Source: Anaerovibrio sp. JC8
GTDB lineage: Bacteria > Bacillota > Negativicutes > Selenomonadales > Selenomonadaceae
Length of the DNA: 64,000 nucleotides
Assembly (NCBI RefSeq): GCF_002100115.1
Contig: NZ_ANBM01000005.1
Location: forward strand, 62,001 to 126,000
Direction: 5' to 3'
Position numbers and translations under genes: made by a program. Every line of letters starts with the position of its first letter. Position 1 is the stretch's first letter. The notes under the pieces were generated by a model, which saw nothing but the letters and a program-made list of their open reading frames with translations, was not told the origin of the DNA and made no database searches. Positions 1 to 9,061 of the stretch are shown here, piece after piece.

Positions 1-2344
1 AACCTACCTCATCCTCATATAAATCTTTTTTCAGCTCCTGGACAGCTGCCAGGTACTTGTCCTTACCGCCAAAGATTTCGGCTATCTTCTTCGGGGTGCC
101 AAACTTGGCAAAATCCGACAGCTTCAATATGGCGGTTTTCTCTATTTCCTTTATTCCAAGGTCCATATATTTATCCAGCAGGGTTTCAAGGATTTCCTTG
201 GCGGTACCGCTGAATTTGCTGAATATGTCCTTTTTCTTGATATTGTTGGCCCGTTCCTTGCGGGTCAATGGTTTCTTGCCATAGGCAATGTAGCAGATGA
301 AATCAAAGTCATCCACATGGGCCATGTTCTGTTCCCGCTTCAGCTTGTCTATATCTATACCAAACTTGGCCAGATATTCAGCCATGATGGCCTTGCGTTC
401 AGAACCCTTCCATGTCCTGATAAACGCCTCCAAGGAAGCATAGCCGTTTAAAATATTGGTCTTGGTATAGTCGATGATATTTTCCTGCCGAAGCAGCTTG
501 CCCCCAGCATCATATACGGCCACAGTTTCATGGATAACGGCCACCTTGCAGCCATCTTCCTTCACATAGTAAACGGTGCGTGGGTCCTTCGGTGACTCCG
601 GCTCCGGATTTGGGTCCTTTTCTCCGCCATTTTCAAGACCTTCTTTTTCCTTTTTTGCGCCTGTAAAGCCCTCATTAATCTCAATAGGCCCATCCCAATC
701 CGGATCAGCAAAGAGACGGGTCACATTCCGGAAATCCATTACCATAAAACTCATTTTGCCTTCGTTTGGGCGCAGTCTGGTGCCACGGCCAATAATCTGC
801 TTGAAGGTGGTCATGGAGTTAATCATTTTATCCAGTACAATGAGCTTGGTCATTTTGCAATCCGCCCCAGTGCTCAAAAGGTCTGAGGTGGTTGCTATTA
901 CCGGGTATTCTGCAGATACGGATATAAAATAATCCAGCTTGCTCTTGCCGTAATCATCACTGCCGGTTATACGAACCACATAATCCGGATTTTTCTGCAT
1001 CATATCCGCATTGCAGTTTACTAAGGCCATGCGCATACGTTCAGCGTGTTCTTCGGTGGCACAGAATACTATGGTCTTCTGCATCCGCCCGGTTTTCTTC
1101 AAGTATTCCGTAATTGTTTCCGCCACCATTCTGGTGCGGTCTTCAAGGACAAGATTATAGTCATAATCCCCATTGTTATAGATGCGGTCCTCGATTTCAT
1201 TGCCGTAGTAATCCAGCTGACCAGCCCTTGGACGCCAACCATCAGATATATCCATGGTTATATTGATAACCTTGAATGGAGCCAGGAAACCGTCATTAAT
1301 ACCATCATTTAAGCTGTAGGTATAAAGGGGCTCCCCGAAATAATTTATATTTGATACATACTTGGTTTCTTTTGGAGTGGCGGTCATACCTATCTGGGTG
1401 GCACCCTTGAAATACTCCAAGACCTTCCGCCAGCGGCTTTCTTCCTTGGCAGAGCCACGATGGCACTCGTCCACAATAATCAGATCAAAGAAATCTGGGT
1501 CAAAGTAGTCCCGAAATCTTTCCTCGCCATTATTCCCCACCATCTGATGGTACAAAGCAAAATATACTTCATAGGAACCAATAGTTGTTTTATCATCCTT
1601 GGAAAAGTTTATCTTATGGATGGTTTTATCCAATGGGGCAAAATCCTGCAATATGGATTGGTCCACCAAAAGGTTGCGGTCAGCCAAATAGAGGATTTTC
1701 TTTTTTATGCCGGCTTTCAGCAAGCGGTACACTATCTGAAAGGCCGTAAAGGTCTTGCCGGTGCCGGTGGCCATAACAAGGAGTATTCTGTCCTGGCCAA
1801 GTGCAATGGCATCCAGTGTGCGATTGACAGCAATTCGCTGGTAATATCTTGGGGTGTTAGCTCCCATGCCGGAATAATATGGCTGCTCAATAAGAGTCAG
1901 TTCTTTCTCTGTAAGATTCTTTTCCTTTTTGAAGCGTTCAATAAGCTCCTGCTCACTTGGGAATTCATTAAGTGCCAAAGTCCGTTCCTTGCCCGTGAGA
2001 AAATCATGCTCAACAAAGCCATCACCGTTGGAGCTATAGGCAAATGGCAAATCCAGCATTTGGGCATAGGTCATGGCCTGCTGCAGACCATAGGAAACAG
2101 AATGCTTGTGGTCCTTGGCCTCCACCACCGCAATAGGGTTGTTGGCAGACAAGTACAGCAGATAGTCAGCCTTCTTTGGCTTTTCCCGGGAGGCCATATT
2201 GCCACGAAGGTTTATACGGCCATCAGTCACCTTGGTTTCCATGGTTATCTTGCCCCGGTCCCACTTGGCTTCGATGGCTGGTGTAATAAAATGTAGCTTT
2301 ATGTCTTCTTCTGTCATTTGGTCAATGGTCAATACAGTAGACAT
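1..2344 (-). CDS. hsdR: Type I restriction enzyme R subunit (EcoEI/HsdR-type), C-terminus outside window
   Basis: This is the motor and nuclease subunit of a type I restriction-modification complex. An ATG at 2344 with a GGAG eight bases upstream opens a frame that runs without a stop to the window edge, about 781 codons. A PD-(D/E)xK-like segment reads AVVEAKD near residue 73. The superfamily 2 helicase motifs follow: ATGTGKT near residue 193, a DECH box (IIVDECHRGS), MTATP, and late motifs including IIGRGTRLRP. The remainder matches the EcoEI R C-terminal region. HsdM and HsdS are not in the window; if present they lie beyond base 1. The family assignment is secure; activity cannot be judged without the end of the gene. 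Confidence 0.93.
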   Translation of the reverse strand, partial: MSTVLTIDQMTEEDIKLHFITPAIEAKWDRGKITMETKVTDGRINLRGNMASREKPKKADYLLYLSANNPIAVVEAKDHKHSVSYGLQQAMTYAQMLDLPFAYSSNGDGFVEHDFLTGKERTLALNEFPSEQELIERFKKEKNLTEKELTLIEQPYYSGMGANTPRYYQRIAVNRTLDAIALGQDRILLVMATGTGKTFTAFQIVYRLLKAGIKKKILYLADRNLLVDQSILQDFAPLDKTIHKINFSKDDKTTIGSYEVYFALYHQMVGNNGEERFRDYFDPDFFDLIIVDECHRGSAKEESRWRKVLEYFKGATQIGMTATPKETKYVSNINYFGEPLYTYSLNDGINDGFLAPFKVINITMDISDGWRPRAGQLDYYGNEIEDRIYNNGDYDYNLVLEDRTRMVAETITEYLKKTGRMQKTIVFCATEEHAERMRMALVNCNADMMQKNPDYVVRITGSDDYGKSKLDYFISVSAEYPVIATTSDLLSTGADCKMTKLIVLDKMINSMTTFKQIIGRGTRLRPNEGKMSFMVMDFRNVTRLFADPDWDGPIEINEGFTGAKKEKEGLENGGEKDPNPEPESPKDPRTVYYVKEDGCKVAVIHETVAVYDAGGKLLRQENIIDYTKTNILNGYASLEAFIRTWKGSERKAIMAEYLAKFGIDIDKLKREQNMAHVDDFDFICYIAYGKKPLTRKERANNIKKKDIFSKFSGTAKEILETLLDKYMDLGIKEIEKTAILKLSDFAKFGTPKKIAEIFGGKDKYLAAVQELKKDLYEDEVG

Positions 2345-2597
2345 TTTAATCAGCTCCGATAGTAACTATTTTGAAAGATAATATATGTATCACATAATGT
2401 ATTGGCTAAATTTTATAATACTCCTGCTTTAACGTATCATTAATATAAATAACTGTCAAAGGAAAGATGTCATTTTTTTTGAACAACACAATAATATTTC
2501 ATATATGCTCCTGAATGTCCTTGAAATAGAACAAAAATTCTGCTATCCTATACATACAAAACAGAACTCATATTCTATATAGAAAGGAGGATTTTCC

Positions 2598-3161
2598 ATG
2601 GTTCTATACCGACCCCGGATGGCGGATTATCATGAAGCCATGCGCCACATCAAGATATTTGACCAAGTACCGGAAGTAAACCGATACATCATGAATTTTC
2701 ACAACCTCTACAACATTGCTGAAGCCACCAAGGCGGACTTTCTGCTCCACGGTGACGGCCAGGAAATGAACGATGAAAGGAACGGCTGGAAGCACTCACG
2801 TTACATTTTTCTCGGAAACACGCCCCTGGGTATTTTTGACTCCAGCACCCTGCGGGACATTAAAAAGCCCCGGCTCCAGATCAAAGAGGATTATACCGGC
2901 GGGCTTAGCTGCCAGTTCCAGATAACGGACAAGGAATATATTTTCTTTCTGGGCATCGACCTGTGGCAGACCACCAGCCGCTGTCAGGGCTTTCTCTGCC
3001 GACAGATGGGACATCCCCTTTTCCGGATGGATGACATCCCCATCACCCGTGAAGCCTTTACTCAGCTGCTTACCAATTTCATTGCCGAAACGGCCATAAG
3101 GGAAATCCAGACCGCCGAAAAGGCTGCCAATATTCGTGAACAAACAAAAAAGCCCGTATAA
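2598..3161 (+). CDS. Hypothetical protein, 187 aa
   Basis: I do not recognise this family. The ATG has a strong AGAAAGGAGG site eight bases upstream, so expression is likely. The protein is soluble, with no signal peptide or membrane segment. It is rich in aromatic and charged residues and ends in an Ala/Glu/Lys-rich helix (residues about 165-187). It is the only plus-strand gene before 4.3 kb and stands alone, with hsdR divergent on its left and DUF1653/DUF1294 convergent on its right. An accessory function is likely from context only. Confidence 0.7.
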   Translation: MVLYRPRMADYHEAMRHIKIFDQVPEVNRYIMNFHNLYNIAEATKADFLLHGDGQEMNDERNGWKHSRYIFLGNTPLGIFDSSTLRDIKKPRLQIKEDYTGGLSCQFQITDKEYIFFLGIDLWQTTSRCQGFLCRQMGHPLFRMDDIPITREAFTQLLTNFIAETAIREIQTAEKAANIREQTKKPV

Positions 3162-3280
3162 ACTACGAGCCTTCATCATATTTACTATTGAAGCATTCCC
3201 TAAAAAAGGTCATGTATCACTGCCTCTGAGCCCCTATTCCATGCGACCTGAAAAACAATGATACAAAGTGGTCGTCCATC

Positions 3281-3556
3281 TTACCTGAATGCATGGAGAT
3301 AATACACGCCGACAACCTGCAACAGCATTATCACCGGAACACCATATTTGAATTTCAAATGCAGTGTTTTGTGATGGAATAAGGACATAGCAAACAATGC
3401 CCCTAAACTGCCGCCTATTACAGCAATGGCCAGCAGCGTCTTTTCTGGCACTCTCCACTTATGCCGTATCGCACACATCTTATCCCAGCCATAAACTGCA
3501 ACCGCAATAATATTGATGATAACCAAGTACCACATCAAAATTTCATGTACGTTCAT
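3281..3556 (-). CDS. DUF1294 family membrane protein
   Basis: Small integral membrane protein of 91 residues with about three hydrophobic helices. It carries the family signature YGWDK (about residues 22-26), followed by the basic RVPEKTLL stretch and a GGSLGAL helix. The preferred start is ATG 3556, nine bases after GAGAG; a TTG at 3565 is in frame but poorly placed. It follows the DUF1653 gene with a one-base gap, so the two are translationally linked. Molecular function is unknown. A truncated copy of its first 25 codons lies at 6768-6869. Confidence 0.82.
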   Translation of the reverse strand: MNVHEILMWYLVIINIIAVAVYGWDKMCAIRHKWRVPEKTLLAIAVIGGSLGALFAMSLFHHKTLHLKFKYGVPVIMLLQVVGVYYLHAFR

Positions 3557-3557
3557 A

Positions 3558-3791
3558 TTACTCAACTCTCACAAATCTATATTCCTGTTCAACCTCCGGA
3601 TATTTATCCCTATCTACTTTGCTCATGAACATATCCAGCGGTCTGGCATAAATACCACCATCACCATACATCGCCTGGTACACCACAAGCTGTTCATCAT
3701 TTTCAGTATGCTGCGCAATGGCAACAATACGGTACAGTTTGTTTTTGAAATGCCGCCAGATCTCATCCTGGCGAGGTAATTCTCTATCCAT
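3558..3791 (-). CDS. DUF1653 domain protein (copy 1)
   Basis: Compact 77-residue protein of the DUF1653 family. It has the typical core HFKNKLYRIVAIAQHTE, then LVVYQAMYGDGG and ending with YRFVRVE. Start ATG 3791 is chosen because GGGAGG lies seven bases upstream and because the second copy (19526-19759) has exactly this length. It is paired with the DUF1294 gene directly downstream. Function is unknown. The two intact copies differ at only a handful of residues, so duplication is recent. Confidence 0.85.
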   Translation of the reverse strand: MDRELPRQDEIWRHFKNKLYRIVAIAQHTENDEQLVVYQAMYGDGGIYARPLDMFMSKVDRDKYPEVEQEYRFVRVE

Positions 3792-3839
3792 AAATGTCCT
3801 CCCTTGTCTCTGGCTCATATTATAGCATAACAATGAGCT

Positions 3840-4361
3840 GCATTATGTAATCTTACACTATGTATCCCGTTTACTGGGAAGCTGCGACGCAAATCTAGTC
3901 ACTTTAGTGCTTCAGCGGCTCCTTTTTATATTTACTGACTCAAAAAAATTTTTATCACAGTAATCAGCCTAATGTATCATTAACATTAGTATCGTTGCAT
4001 TCCTTATTATTGACCGATATTTTAATACTGTATTTTACAATATTAACTATTGCTGTATAAATTCTTATGTTTTATACTGCTCATTGTAGCAGTGACCTTC
4101 TCCAAAAACTCCCAAAATGTTTTTGTCACTCTACTCCATAAATTTGCTGGTCCATTCCTCCAGCAACATATTCATTCTTAGTGGGCTGTTTCGGCAGCCC
4201 ATCCCTATATTTAGACGTACACCGGGATAACCCAATCATATTTACCCTAAACAGCGCACACATTGTCCCGGTTACTATGGGGCTGCTTACGCAGCTCCTT
4301 TTTCATATTCTTTACAATTTTGTATGGTACATTACACCCACTATGAACGGAGGGAAAAGTC
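3840..4361. other. Intergenic region with repeated hairpins
   Basis: No gene seen. Three hairpin-bearing segments share the theme ATCCCG-TTACT followed by GGGCTGC/GCAGCCC arms: around 3866-3930, at 4183-4200 (GGGCTG/CAGCCC, no T run), and at 4279-4303. The same motif recurs at 18620-18660, so this is a dispersed terminator-like element. Confidence 0.5.
4279..4304 (+). terminator. Rho-independent terminator-like hairpin
   Basis: Stem GGGGCTGC / GCAGCTCC with a short loop, followed by five T residues. It lies just upstream of the GNAT gene, so it would end read-through from the left. It is related to the terminator at 18628-18659. Confidence 0.5.
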
Positions 4362-4895
4362 TTGATAAACATAAAATTATTACCACTGGAAGAAAGCGAC
4401 CGGGAACAGTTTATACTGGATAATCAGGCGGCCTTCAAGTACGGAGCAATGGAAGAATTTGGCATGAGGGATAATCACTTCGAGGAAGATGAAGAAATTA
4501 TATCCCGCAAAACCATTGATAATTTCATTAATATAGGAAATGCCTATAGAATAATGCTGGACAATAAAAAGGTTGGTGGCTTAATCATCAAGGTTGATGG
4601 TGAGAAAGGCGAGCTGGGAATTTTATTTACTTCCCCAAAGGAACACAGCAAAGGCATTGGTTATGCCGCTTGGTGCGAGGTAGAAAAAATGTACCCGGAA
4701 GTAAAACTCTGGGAAACTGTCACTCCGTATTTTGAAACCAGAAATATCCATTTTTATGTGAACCGATGCGGGTTCCACATCGTGGAATTTTATAACAGCC
4801 ATCACCCTGATCCTAACGATACAGATGAAATGGATAATTCCCTTAATGACCAATTTCCCGCTGGAATGTTCAGATTTGAAAAGAGGATATTGTAA
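4362..4895 (+). CDS. GNAT family N-acetyltransferase
   Basis: A 177-residue GNAT-fold protein. The central beta-strand region KKVGGLIIKV is followed by GELGILFTSPKEHSKGIGYAAW (about residues 88-109), which matches the acetyl-CoA pyrophosphate-binding motif (usual R/Q-x-x-G-x-G/A, here HSKGIGYA). The C-terminal part ARNIHFYVNRCGF-like (ETRNIHFYVN) is the usual GNAT end motif. The start is a TTG at 4362, eight bases after GGAGGG. The substrate is unknown. The gene is monocistronic. Confidence 0.8.
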   Translation: MINIKLLPLEESDREQFILDNQAAFKYGAMEEFGMRDNHFEEDEEIISRKTIDNFINIGNAYRIMLDNKKVGGLIIKVDGEKGELGILFTSPKEHSKGIGYAAWCEVEKMYPEVKLWETVTPYFETRNIHFYVNRCGFHIVEFYNSHHPDPNDTDEMDNSLNDQFPAGMFRFEKRIL

Positions 4896-5212
4896 TTCAT
4901 ATCAATAATCCCTCCCAGACAATAATTTTAAGATTTGATATACGACACTCCTCAATAATATATCATTATTTGAAGAAAAAAATACTCCAATATTAAATTA
5001 TTGAGGGGCGGTGGTCGGGGGCTTGGCAGCTTGACATATCTGTTTTCCTAAATAAAAAAATCGAGGTTTTAACACCCCGATCTTTTAAGAAACCATTCCA
5101 CATATACATCCTAATTTAATGTGTTAGCCGCCATTGCCTGTACCCTAAAAGCAATTAGGGGAATAACACGAAGAATACTGTTAGTTTTTCATTGATAGTA
5201 TATCCTCGCATA
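4896..5212. other. Intergenic region, AT-rich with inverted repeats
   Basis: No gene supported. An inverted repeat CTCAATAAT / ATTATTGAG spans about 4951-5005. A hairpin ATCG-GG / CC-CGAT followed by CTTTT near 5061-5084 could be a bidirectional terminator. Confidence 0.4.
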
Positions 5213-5615
5213 TTATTCGTTGGCAGTGTTATTTATATCCTTTGATGTAATATCAGGACTGACCATCGCTTGTGGCTGCACGTCATCTTCCTGTTTAAGT
5301 CCTTTTACAGTTTCTGTAGAAATTACTGTAGGATTTTTTTTCAGGGTGGGTTGCAGGAGTTTTACTCTGAGAGATAATCTTACCCTCTTTCCTAACAGTC
5401 GTGAGAGTTGAACCATCAGACAACACCTGAGTAGTCACCGTGGTTTTGTCATCAACCTGTATGGCATCATCATAGTTAGCCGGTTTATATTCCCTCATAT
5501 TTTGCAATATCTTGGAGAACTCGTCACTTACGGGTACTCCCTTATTGCTCTTTTTCTTGTCCTGTGTTTGCTGTAATAGAATATTGCTGTTGTTTAAATC
5601 ATTGTTTATCTTCAC
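5213..5615 (-). pseudogene. Hypothetical protein split by a frameshift in an A8 tract
   Basis: Two minus-strand frames join at a run of eight A residues (T8 on the plus strand, 5333-5341). The first starts at GTG 5615, eight bases after AAGGAG, and encodes a Ser/Thr/Asn-rich N-terminal part. It stops at 5295. The second frame continues to 5213 with similar Thr/Val-rich composition (NPTVISTETVKGLKQEDDV). With seven A residues the product would be about 133 residues. I do not recognise the family. This is a real indel, a slippage (phase-variable) site, or a sequencing error. A candidate RNA with its own promoter lies upstream at 5725-5887. Confidence 0.55.
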
Positions 5616-5724
5616 GCAAACCACTCCTTATTGCACTGAGCCAAACTTGAAGATTACTTTTCTTAGCATAATTATATATTTTATGTATGGAAAAGTCATT
5701 AGACTTAAAGATTAAAATAAAAAA

Positions 5725-5887
5725 CGAAGCCGTTAAGCCCCGGTTCTGTTCCACTTTCTGTATATATCACCTACACAAGCGGCTAGGCAAACTGCCGCCC
5801 ATCACTCCTGGTAGTGATGCCGATTAAGCAGAGAGGTAAAAGCCAGGCGCCAAGACTGCTCAATGGCCTGTTCCGGTTCAGGTGATG
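5725..5887 (-). ncRNA. Candidate structured RNA of unknown family
   Basis: The segment has no ORF but folds by eye. Outer arms ATCACCT and AGGTGAT can pair around inner stems: TTGAGCAG/CTGCTTAA, CATCACT/AGTGATG and GCGGC/GCCGC. It is followed by a T6 run near 5715-5722. A near-consensus promoter lies immediately upstream. The 3' tail ACAGAACCGGGGCTTA resembles the 3' strand of bacterial RNase P RNA, but the 5' partner (GAGGAAAGTCC) is absent, so it is not RNase P. It could be a stand-alone RNA or the leader of the broken gene at 5615. Confidence 0.5.
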
Positions 5888-5892
5888 GGTAC

Positions 5893-5922
5893 ATTATATC
5901 AGTAGAACGAATGTTTTGTCAA
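5893..5922 (-). promoter_or_regulatory. Sigma-70-type promoter of the candidate RNA
   Basis: Read on the minus strand: TTGACA (5922-5917), an 18-base spacer, then TATAAT (5898-5893). Both hexamers are exact consensus. A start near 5886-5887 would begin the structured segment. Confidence 0.75.
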
Positions 5923-5968
5923 TTAATTAACTTAACATATATTTTGGGGTGATATGATTGTAAAATTA

Positions 5969-6697
5969 CTATTTTTCATCTCCCAAAAGTTGTTCCAATA
6001 TATACTCTCTTCGGTTTATAAAAAGTGATGTAACCTGATAACTATCTGTCTCTTCATATGGAGATATGTGAATTCCTTCATCATCAAAAACGAGTATTTC
6101 TGAATGAGGCATCCCCAATAATATTGGAGAATGGGTAACAATAAAAAACTGTGAACCATCCTTAACACTCAAGTATATTTTCCGAAGTAAAGCAAGTTGT
6201 CTCTGGGGGGATAATGCTGCTTCTGGCTCATCAAGAAAATAAAGTCCATTATCTCTAAACTGGCTATCGGCAACCCTAAAAAAGCTCTCACCATGTGACA
6301 TTTCATGAAAATGCTCTGGCGCACCACCAGGGCCTTTGCTGTATTCATCTTCCTTAGTAGCAACATTATAAAAACTCTCGGCACGTAGAAAATATCCCCA
6401 TTGAGTTCTCCTGGCACTTTTTATTAAGCACATGGCATCGCACAAATCAGAATGCGAATCGTAAGTTGAAAAAGTATAATTTTTCGTGCCACCCTCTGGG
6501 TTGAAACCTGATGCCACAGCCATTGCTTCTAACAGCGTTGATTTACCCATGCCATTTTCTCCAGCCAGCAAGGTAATTGGCGCATGAAATTCCAGCTCAT
6601 CAATAGAACTTATCGAAGGAATATCCCTTAAATAGCTATAGTCATCGATTTTATTCCAATCAATAGTCAACTTATTAATAAACAATGAACAATCCAT
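5969..6697 (-). CDS. AAA/ABC-type ATPase (COG3910-like)
   Basis: A 242-residue SMC/ABC-like ATPase. Walker A is GENGMGKST (residues 46-54), an ABC-signature-like SHGES lies mid-protein, Walker B is YFLDEPEAALSP, and the H-loop is VTHSPIL. There are no membrane segments. Such stand-alone ATPases resemble the OLD/RecF-like group often found in defence or mobile loci. Start ATG 6697 is chosen because the Shine-Dalgarno GAGGGAG sits eight bases upstream; the in-frame GTG at 6706 overlaps that site. No nuclease partner is adjacent. Confidence 0.85.
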   Translation of the reverse strand: MDCSLFINKLTIDWNKIDDYSYLRDIPSISSIDELEFHAPITLLAGENGMGKSTLLEAMAVASGFNPEGGTKNYTFSTYDSHSDLCDAMCLIKSARRTQWGYFLRAESFYNVATKEDEYSKGPGGAPEHFHEMSHGESFFRVADSQFRDNGLYFLDEPEAALSPQRQLALLRKIYLSVKDGSQFFIVTHSPILLGMPHSEILVFDDEGIHISPYEETDSYQVTSLFINRREYILEQLLGDEK

Positions 6698-6767
6698 ACT
6701 GCTCACTCCCTCGTGACCTTATATTGGTTAGAGTACCTTTCACCATAATATGCCATTTTCTTTACAT

Positions 6768-6869
6768 TTATCCATAAATAAAACATTGCGCTTTTATCTT
6801 ATCCCAGCCATAAACTGCAACCGCAATAATATTGATGATGGCCACGTACCATATCACAATTTCATTCAT
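6768..6869 (-). pseudogene. DUF1294 N-terminal fragment
   Basis: The first about 24 codons match the DUF1294 gene at 3281-3556 (shared IINIIAVAVYGWDK). The sequence then runs into nine unrelated codons and a stop. A good site (GGGAAG) precedes ATG 6869, so a 33-residue peptide could be made, but it is a truncated duplicate. Confidence 0.75.
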
Positions 6870-6884
6870 ATAGTTAACTTCCCT

Positions 6885-7232
6885 TTATTGATTTGGCATT
6901 TCAAATAGCTCCAATACCACTCCATCTGGCAACTGCACCCATTTTTCAGGCTTTCCCGGAATAGAATTCACCTTTTCATAAGCAAGCATTTTAGCCAGGG
7001 TGTTCTTAAAATCCTGCACCCGTATCCCCAAATGATGAGCTTTACCTACCCCTGAATTGTCATCAGAAGCAATCAGCTGAATGCCTCCATCCAGCCAGAT
7101 CTGCTGCAATACACCCTCATTCTCCCGCCGACGGGTTATGGTCATCCCCAATATTTCCTCAAAAAATTTAATATGCCATTCAATATCCGTTACTGTAATG
7201 GCCGCGTGATCGATATACGCATGCTTATTCAT
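6885..7232 (-). CDS. VOC superfamily (glyoxalase/dioxygenase-fold) protein
   Basis: A 115-residue single VOC module. It opens with IDHAAITVTDIEWHIKFFEEILGM, the typical first beta-alpha-beta unit with a metal-ligand His, and closes with VQLPDGVVLELFEMP containing a Glu metal ligand. A second His is in KAHHLGIRV. The reaction is not predictable; lactoylglutathione-lyase-like chemistry is possible. Start ATG 7232 follows AGGAGG by ten bases; TTG 7235 at seven bases is an alternative. It sits directly upstream of the DUF1294 remnant and downstream of the metallo-hydrolase gene (15-bp gap), so it may belong to that operon. Confidence 0.85.
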   Translation of the reverse strand: MNKHAYIDHAAITVTDIEWHIKFFEEILGMTITRRRENEGVLQQIWLDGGIQLIASDDNSGVGKAHHLGIRVQDFKNTLAKMLAYEKVNSIPGKPEKWVQLPDGVVLELFEMPNQ

Positions 7233-7247
7233 CAAGAAAACACCTCC

Positions 7248-8372
7248 TCACATCCGCTCCCACCAAGACTCGAATTTTCTTGGTTGCACACCGTCAATAT
7301 AGACTGGTTCCCCGATTTTAGGAGTTAACAATTCATAAGTTTTATTCTGGCTATATTTGACCAACTCCTGATATGGTTCCTGCCAAGGATGCCGAGCCAA
7401 GGCGAACTTGCCACCATGGGCCGGAATAAGCATTTTTGTCCTCACATCCACAGCCGCCTGAGCCGTTTCCTCCGGCAGCATGTGAATGGCATGCCAGGCC
7501 ATATTATATTGGCCATTTTCCCCCAGCATTAAATCAAATCCGCCAAACTTTTCTCCGATAGCCTTAAAATGGGGACCATAGCCACCATCACCAGTGTAAT
7601 ACACCTTCCGATTTGGAGTAACAAAGGCAAAACCGCACCAAAGAGTCTGATTGCGGGTAAGAAAACGTCCGGAAAAATGCTGGGATGGCAAAATATGCAC
7701 TGATAAATTATCTACCAACTTTATCTCACTGTCCCAATCCTCTTCATGTATTATAACAGTATCAAAACCCCAGGCCTCGAGATGCTCCCCTACACCTAAT
7801 GGACATACTATCTGTTTAATCTTTGATTTTAGTGCCATGATAGTAGGATAATCCAAATGATCCCAATGGTCATGGGAAATGGCCAGCACATCAATGTCCG
7901 GCATATCATCGGCAGTGTAGATATTACTGCCCGGAAAAGCCTTATTGATAAAGAATAATGGCGAAGCATAGGAGCTGAACACCGGGTCTATCAATATATT
8001 CTTGCCATCCAATTTCAAGAAAAATGAGGAATGGCCCATCCACACCGCAGTATCCCGGTCCTTTGACAATGACTTTAAATCAGTTTTATTTGAGAGCATG
8101 TTTTCCTTTGGAGAAAGATGTGATTTATCCCCAAAAAGGAATTTTGCCATTGCTACGAAACGATTCTCACCACTTTCATCACTCATGACCTTTACTGGCA
8201 CCAGATTTTGAAATTCTCCATTGCGATAATTGGGAGAGGCCATTATCCGGGCCAGCCGCTCCCCTTGTGGGAGCCGGCCAAATTCCGGACGACGGGTAAA
8301 GAGCCAGCCGCCCCCAGCAGTTATCATAGCCAATATTCCAATGCCTCCTACGATAAATGTTCTTCTATTCAT
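7248..8372 (-). CDS. Membrane-anchored metallo-beta-lactamase-fold hydrolase (NAPE-PLD/UlaG-like)
   Basis: A 374-residue protein with an N-terminal hydrophobic segment (residues about 5-25, after MNRRT), suggesting an anchored or exported enzyme. The zinc-binding HxHxDH motif is SHDHWDHLD in the first half, with further His ligands in LPSQHFSGR, YYTGDGGYG and IPAHGGKFAL. This arrangement fits the NAPE-PLD/UlaG branch of the MBL fold. Its start overlaps the stop of the DUF4405 gene (TGATG), so it is the last or penultimate gene of an exported redox operon. The substrate is unknown; a phosphodiester or lactone is typical for the branch. Confidence 0.88.
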   Translation of the reverse strand: MNRRTFIVGGIGILAMITAGGGWLFTRRPEFGRLPQGERLARIMASPNYRNGEFQNLVPVKVMSDESGENRFVAMAKFLFGDKSHLSPKENMLSNKTDLKSLSKDRDTAVWMGHSSFFLKLDGKNILIDPVFSSYASPLFFINKAFPGSNIYTADDMPDIDVLAISHDHWDHLDYPTIMALKSKIKQIVCPLGVGEHLEAWGFDTVIIHEEDWDSEIKLVDNLSVHILPSQHFSGRFLTRNQTLWCGFAFVTPNRKVYYTGDGGYGPHFKAIGEKFGGFDLMLGENGQYNMAWHAIHMLPEETAQAAVDVRTKMLIPAHGGKFALARHPWQEPYQELVKYSQNKTYELLTPKIGEPVYIDGVQPRKFESWWERM

Positions 8373-9061
8373 CAGCTTGTCCTTTTATACCGTTCATTTT
8401 TCCTGATAAACCTTCCGATTACCACATACATTCCCATTATAGCCAGAAGCAATAATACATAAATACCCATTGGCTCATTTACGGCTTCTGTGCCAAAAAT
8501 ATGCAGCATCAGCAGCCTGTCGCCCACCCGATTAAGGATTGAACCGTAAATTCCGCCGAAAATAATGGCCATAGGTAAAACAACAGCAATTATTCTGGAA
8601 GCTTTTGCAGGTAAATCAATATTCAGTGCATTTTTCCATTGAGAGAGCCAGCTATCAAAATGAAGTCCCCAGTGAAGGCCCATAAAAATCAGCAAATAAT
8701 ATGGCAAGGATACATGCAATTGTTGTAATGTGATACTTCGCCTGATATCCATTGGCATTATTCCCTTAAACAGATGATGAGAGATGCCACTGCCAGCCGC
8801 CACTGCCACCAACAGCCCAATAATAAGTCCAATACTTATTATGGTGTTGATAGCTCTAACCAGGTCCCACTGCCCCTTACCAAAAGAAGTAAACCATCTA
8901 CGGTTTTGCCAAATATGAATAAGGGCAGCAATAAGCCACACCAGGCCTATTATTTCATGTAAAATTTTTGGAATATGGTGAAAACTCATAACCAGGAGGA
9001 AAAGGACCAGCAATATAACCGTCATTACCATCCTGCCCGTAATCTTCTGCCCGTTTATCAT
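8372..9061 (-). CDS. DUF4405-like cytochrome b-type membrane protein
   Basis: A 229-residue protein with about six membrane helices. Histidines occur within helices (FHHIPKILHEIIGLVWLIAALIHIW; QQLHVSLPYYLLIFMGLHWGLH; LLMLHIFG), as expected for a heme b or quinone-reactive membrane subunit. Start ATG 9061 overlaps the stop of the upstream flavodoxin-like gene (TAATG) and its own stop overlaps the next start, so the three genes are translationally coupled. It probably carries electrons between the quinone pool and the exported flavoprotein; that role is inference. Confidence 0.8.
   Translation of the reverse strand: MINGQKITGRMVMTVILLVLFLLVMSFHHIPKILHEIIGLVWLIAALIHIWQNRRWFTSFGKGQWDLVRAINTIISIGLIIGLLVAVAAGSGISHHLFKGIMPMDIRRSITLQQLHVSLPYYLLIFMGLHWGLHFDSWLSQWKNALNIDLPAKASRIIAVVLPMAIIFGGIYGSILNRVGDRLLMLHIFGTEAVNEPMGIYVLLLLAIMGMYVVIGRFIRKNERYKRTS

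Noticed and set aside
5725-5887. RNase P RNA
   Set aside because: Only the 3' ACAGAACC-GG-GCTTA strand is similar; the 5' P4 strand (GAGGAAAGTCC) and the expected 350-400 nt length are missing.
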